DNA of 5,101 nt. It comes from Staphylothermus sp. Its GTDB lineage: Archaea; Thermoproteota; Thermoprotei_A; Sulfolobales; Desulfurococcaceae. A program made the position numbers and the translations under genes. The first letter of the stretch is position 1. Each line of letters opens with the position of its first letter. The notes beneath the pieces were generated by a model. It did not search any database. It was not told the DNA's origin and saw only the letters and a list, made by a program, of their open reading frames with translations. Location: NCBI GenBank assembly GCA_021159785.1, contig JAGHDU010000017.1, positions 1-5,101 on the forward strand, read 5' to 3'. Of the stretch, positions 4,244-5,101 are shown one piece after another.

Positions 4244-5101
4244 GAGATAAAACGGCTATGAAATATCCGTTGGGATCAATTGGTTTAAGGGGATTAAATC
4301 TATAAACAACAATATCGTCGTAGTAAACCTTGTCTGCATAAGGTATTCTGCCTTTATCAATAGTTTTCATCCCCAATTCTCTAACAGCATATAGTATATT
4401 TCCTTCATTTTCCTCCCAAGTCAGGGTACATGTAGAATACACTATAATAGTATCTTTATTAGCGATCTTCTCAGCTGTATTTAAAAACTGTCTCTGATAG
4501 AGATACGAGTTGACAATGTCCTTGTATTGTGTTGTTATTTCTATCTTTGGTCGTACACCAAGACCCGTACATGGTGGATCTATAAGGATCTTATTTGGTT
4601 TTCCTACTAGTTCTAAATCAATATGTATATATCTAGAGTCAAGGGGTAATATCAAGACATTCTTATACAAATCCAGACGTGTCAGCGTTTCTCTAACAAT
4701 CTCAGCTTTCTTAGTATTTCTTTCAAAAGCTAGTACTCTACAAGCTCCACGACATAATTGTACGATATGACTAGTTTTTCCTCCAGGTGCGGCATTCATA
4801 TCTATAACTAATTCACCAGGTTGTGGGTTAAGGATCTTTGAAGTTATAATGGCCGGTAGACTTTGTGGATAAAATAATCCTTCCGAATACTCTGGTAAAT
4901 CCCTGATAGGTGGAGCTCTATAAATTGATAATATGTTCTCTCCAACAATCCCTTTACGCATATGCTTTAGTTCTTCGGATGATACCAGTGTCTTAATAAT
5001 AGCGATTGGTCTATGATTTGGTGCTAGTACAGCGACTTCTTCTCCTCTATTAAAATTATCATACTTTATTATCCCTGGTCTATAGAGACTGGCTCCAATC
5101 A
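4230..5101 (-). CDS. PUA-domain NSUN6-type RNA cytosine-5 methyltransferase, 5' truncated
   Basis: Predicted to form 5-methylcytosine in RNA, probably tRNA, from S-adenosylmethionine. The frame stays open to the right edge, so 289 residues are visible and the start is missing; the Met at 4961 is internal. The first 40 or so visible residues ('GASLYRPGII', 'RGEEVAVLAPNHRPIAI', 'TLVSSEEL') are a PUA RNA-binding domain. The Rossmann core follows; numbering from the 4961 Met, it has motif I 'DMNAAPGGKTS' (54-64), motif IV 'DPPCTGLG' (128-135, with the product-release Cys131), and motif VI 'YSTCTLTWEENEG' (175-187, catalytic Cys178). The two-cysteine mechanism is therefore intact. An N-terminal PUA joined to this core is the layout of archaeal NSUN6 homologues, which modify C72 in the tRNA acceptor stem. 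Motif IV has DPPC where DAPC is commoner. Substrate is inferred; rRNA is an alternative. The stop lies 14 bp inside the end of nob1. Confidence 0.88.
   Translation of the reverse strand, partial: IGASLYRPGIIKYDNFNRGEEVAVLAPNHRPIAIIKTLVSSEELKHMRKGIVGENILSIYRAPPIRDLPEYSEGLFYPQSLPAIITSKILNPQPGELVIDMNAAPGGKTSHIVQLCRGACRVLAFERNTKKAEIVRETLTRLDLYKNVLILPLDSRYIHIDLELVGKPNKILIDPPCTGLGVRPKIEITTQYKDIVNSYLYQRQFLNTAEKIANKDTIIVYSTCTLTWEENEGNILYAVRELGMKTIDKGRIPYADKVYYDDIVVYRFNPLKPIDPNGYFIAVLSPSAS

Noticed and set aside
4510..4770. An 86-codon plus-strand ORF
   Set aside because: It is antisense to the methyltransferase core, which carries all its catalytic motifs on the minus strand.
4230..4961. Taking Met 4961 as the methyltransferase start
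   Set aside because: The frame continues without a stop to the window edge and the extra 46 residues read as a PUA domain, so the Met is internal.
1..5101. CRISPR array, tRNA or rRNA genes
   Set aside because: No regularly spaced repeats were seen, and no cloverleaf-type or rRNA sequence was recognised on either strand by eye.

Overview
The window looks like a piece of a hyperthermophilic archaeal chromosome, most likely a crenarchaeote of the Desulfurococcales type. That placement is inferred from the gene set (an archaeal Trm5-type methyltransferase, Nob1, DUF371, a PUA-Nop2/Sun methyltransferase), the AT-rich base composition, the TATA-box/GGTG-type initiation signals and the tight, overlapping gene packing. 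No species can be fixed from the sequence alone.

Layout. 1-315 (+) is the 3' part of a DUF371 gene cut by the left edge; its end overlaps the end of the convergent trm5 gene (262-1260, -) by 54 bp. 1261-1382 is an AT-rich spacer carrying the trm5 promoter and, on the minus strand, the sequence just beyond tnpB. 1383-2594 (-) is a full-length, apparently intact TnpB (RNA-guided RuvC nuclease of the IS200/IS605 and IS607 transposon world), more GC-rich than its surroundings and with no TnpA beside it; its 3' end folds like an omega-RNA (reRNA) scaffold. A 47-residue AbrB-like ORF (2671-2814, +) is transcribed away from tnpB out of a shared 76-bp divergent promoter region. Then comes a compact plus-strand pair: NAD kinase (2890-3720) and nob1 (3683-4243), overlapping by 38 bp. 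nob1 meets, with a 14-bp tail-to-tail overlap, a PUA-domain tRNA/rRNA cytosine-5 methyltransferase of the NSUN6 type (4230-5101, -), whose 5' end lies beyond the right edge.

How it fits together. The resident genes are housekeeping and largely RNA-centred: tRNA position-37 methylation (Trm5), 16S rRNA 3'-end maturation (Nob1), RNA cytosine methylation (PUA-NSUN), plus NADP supply (NadK). The TnpB unit with its omega-RNA-like tail and divergent small DNA-binding-like gene is the accessory, transferred-looking part, sitting neatly between trm5 and nadK without breaking either. The points most worth a second look are the TnpB/omega-RNA/AbrB-like module with its paired TAGTRTAC sites around the shared TATA box, and the altered substrate loop in the NAD kinase.
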